From assembly GCA_028571885.1 (NCBI GenBank), contig JAPVVU010000204.1, positions 1 to 5,854 of the forward strand: 5,854 bases of DNA. The letters are read 5' to 3'. The position numbers and the translations under genes were made by a program. The first letter of the stretch is position 1. The number at the start of each line of letters is the position of its first letter. Shown piece by piece: positions 5,837 to 5,854 of this stretch. Below the pieces are notes generated by a model. The model ran no database searches, was not told the origin of the DNA, and saw nothing but the letters and a program-made list of their open reading frames with translations. This stretch comes from Gammaproteobacteria bacterium (GTDB taxonomy: Bacteria > Pseudomonadota > Gammaproteobacteria > GRL18).

Positions 5837-5854
5837 TAGTCAGTTGTCAGAAAA
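5826..5854 (+). CDS. fliI: Flagellum-specific export ATPase FliI, N-terminal start (partial)
   Basis: Only nine codons, MMTDSQLSE, are present before the window ends. The frame begins with tandem ATGs at 5826 and 5829, inside the last codons of fliH, with a weak GAAG (5816-5819) as ribosome site. No ATPase motif can be seen. The identity is inferred from the invariant fliE-F-G-H-I order in this type of cluster and from the overlap with fliH, whose product is the FliI partner. Which ATG is used is undecided. Confidence 0.7.

Overview
This window is a segment of a flagellar regulatory and basal-body gene cluster, all on the + strand. It most likely comes from a gammaproteobacterium with a polar flagellum of the Vibrio/Pseudomonas/Shewanella type. 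Two things support this: the gene order (sensor kinase FlrB/FleS, response regulator FlrC/FleR, fliE, fliF, fliG, fliH, fliI) and a strong sigma-54 promoter ahead of fliE. The DNA is moderately AT-rich and codon use looks uniform, with no insertion sequence, tRNA, rRNA, CRISPR or sign of recent transfer. The genus cannot be named from this sequence alone.

Layout. Positions 1-177 hold the last 58 codons of the histidine kinase, which overlaps the next gene by ATGA. Positions 174-1670 encode a complete NtrC-family activator (REC, AAA+ and Fis-type HTH domains). The end of this gene carries a near-consensus -24/-12 promoter at 1651-1667. Its predicted leader of about 90 nt contains a FleQ/FlrA-like palindrome (1703-1716), a GC-rich hairpin (1725-1742) and a duplicated AGGGGAAA element, the second copy of which is the fliE Shine-Dalgarno. 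Then follow fliE (1768-2124), a spacer with three 8-bp repeats, fliF (2183-3820), a 95-nt spacer with an imperfect hairpin, fliG (3916-4941), fliH (best start 4934, inside the end of fliG) and the first codons of fliI (from 5826, inside the end of fliH).

How the genes work together. The kinase and FlrC form the two-component switch that acts with sigma-54 on later flagellar genes. FliE, FliF and FliG build the rod-MS-ring junction, the MS ring and the rotor switch. FliH and FliI are the stator-like regulator and ATPase of the flagellar type III export apparatus. The promoter arrangement suggests that fliEFGHI is one transcription unit, driven by RpoN and a FlrA/FleQ-type master regulator bound downstream of the promoter.

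No wholly new system is visible. The least ordinary features are the C-terminal tail of FliH, made of six (D/N)SHE(Q/L)x-type hexapeptides encoded by 18-bp tandem repeats, an uninterrupted run of eight xxxG units in FliH, and the structured fliE leader.
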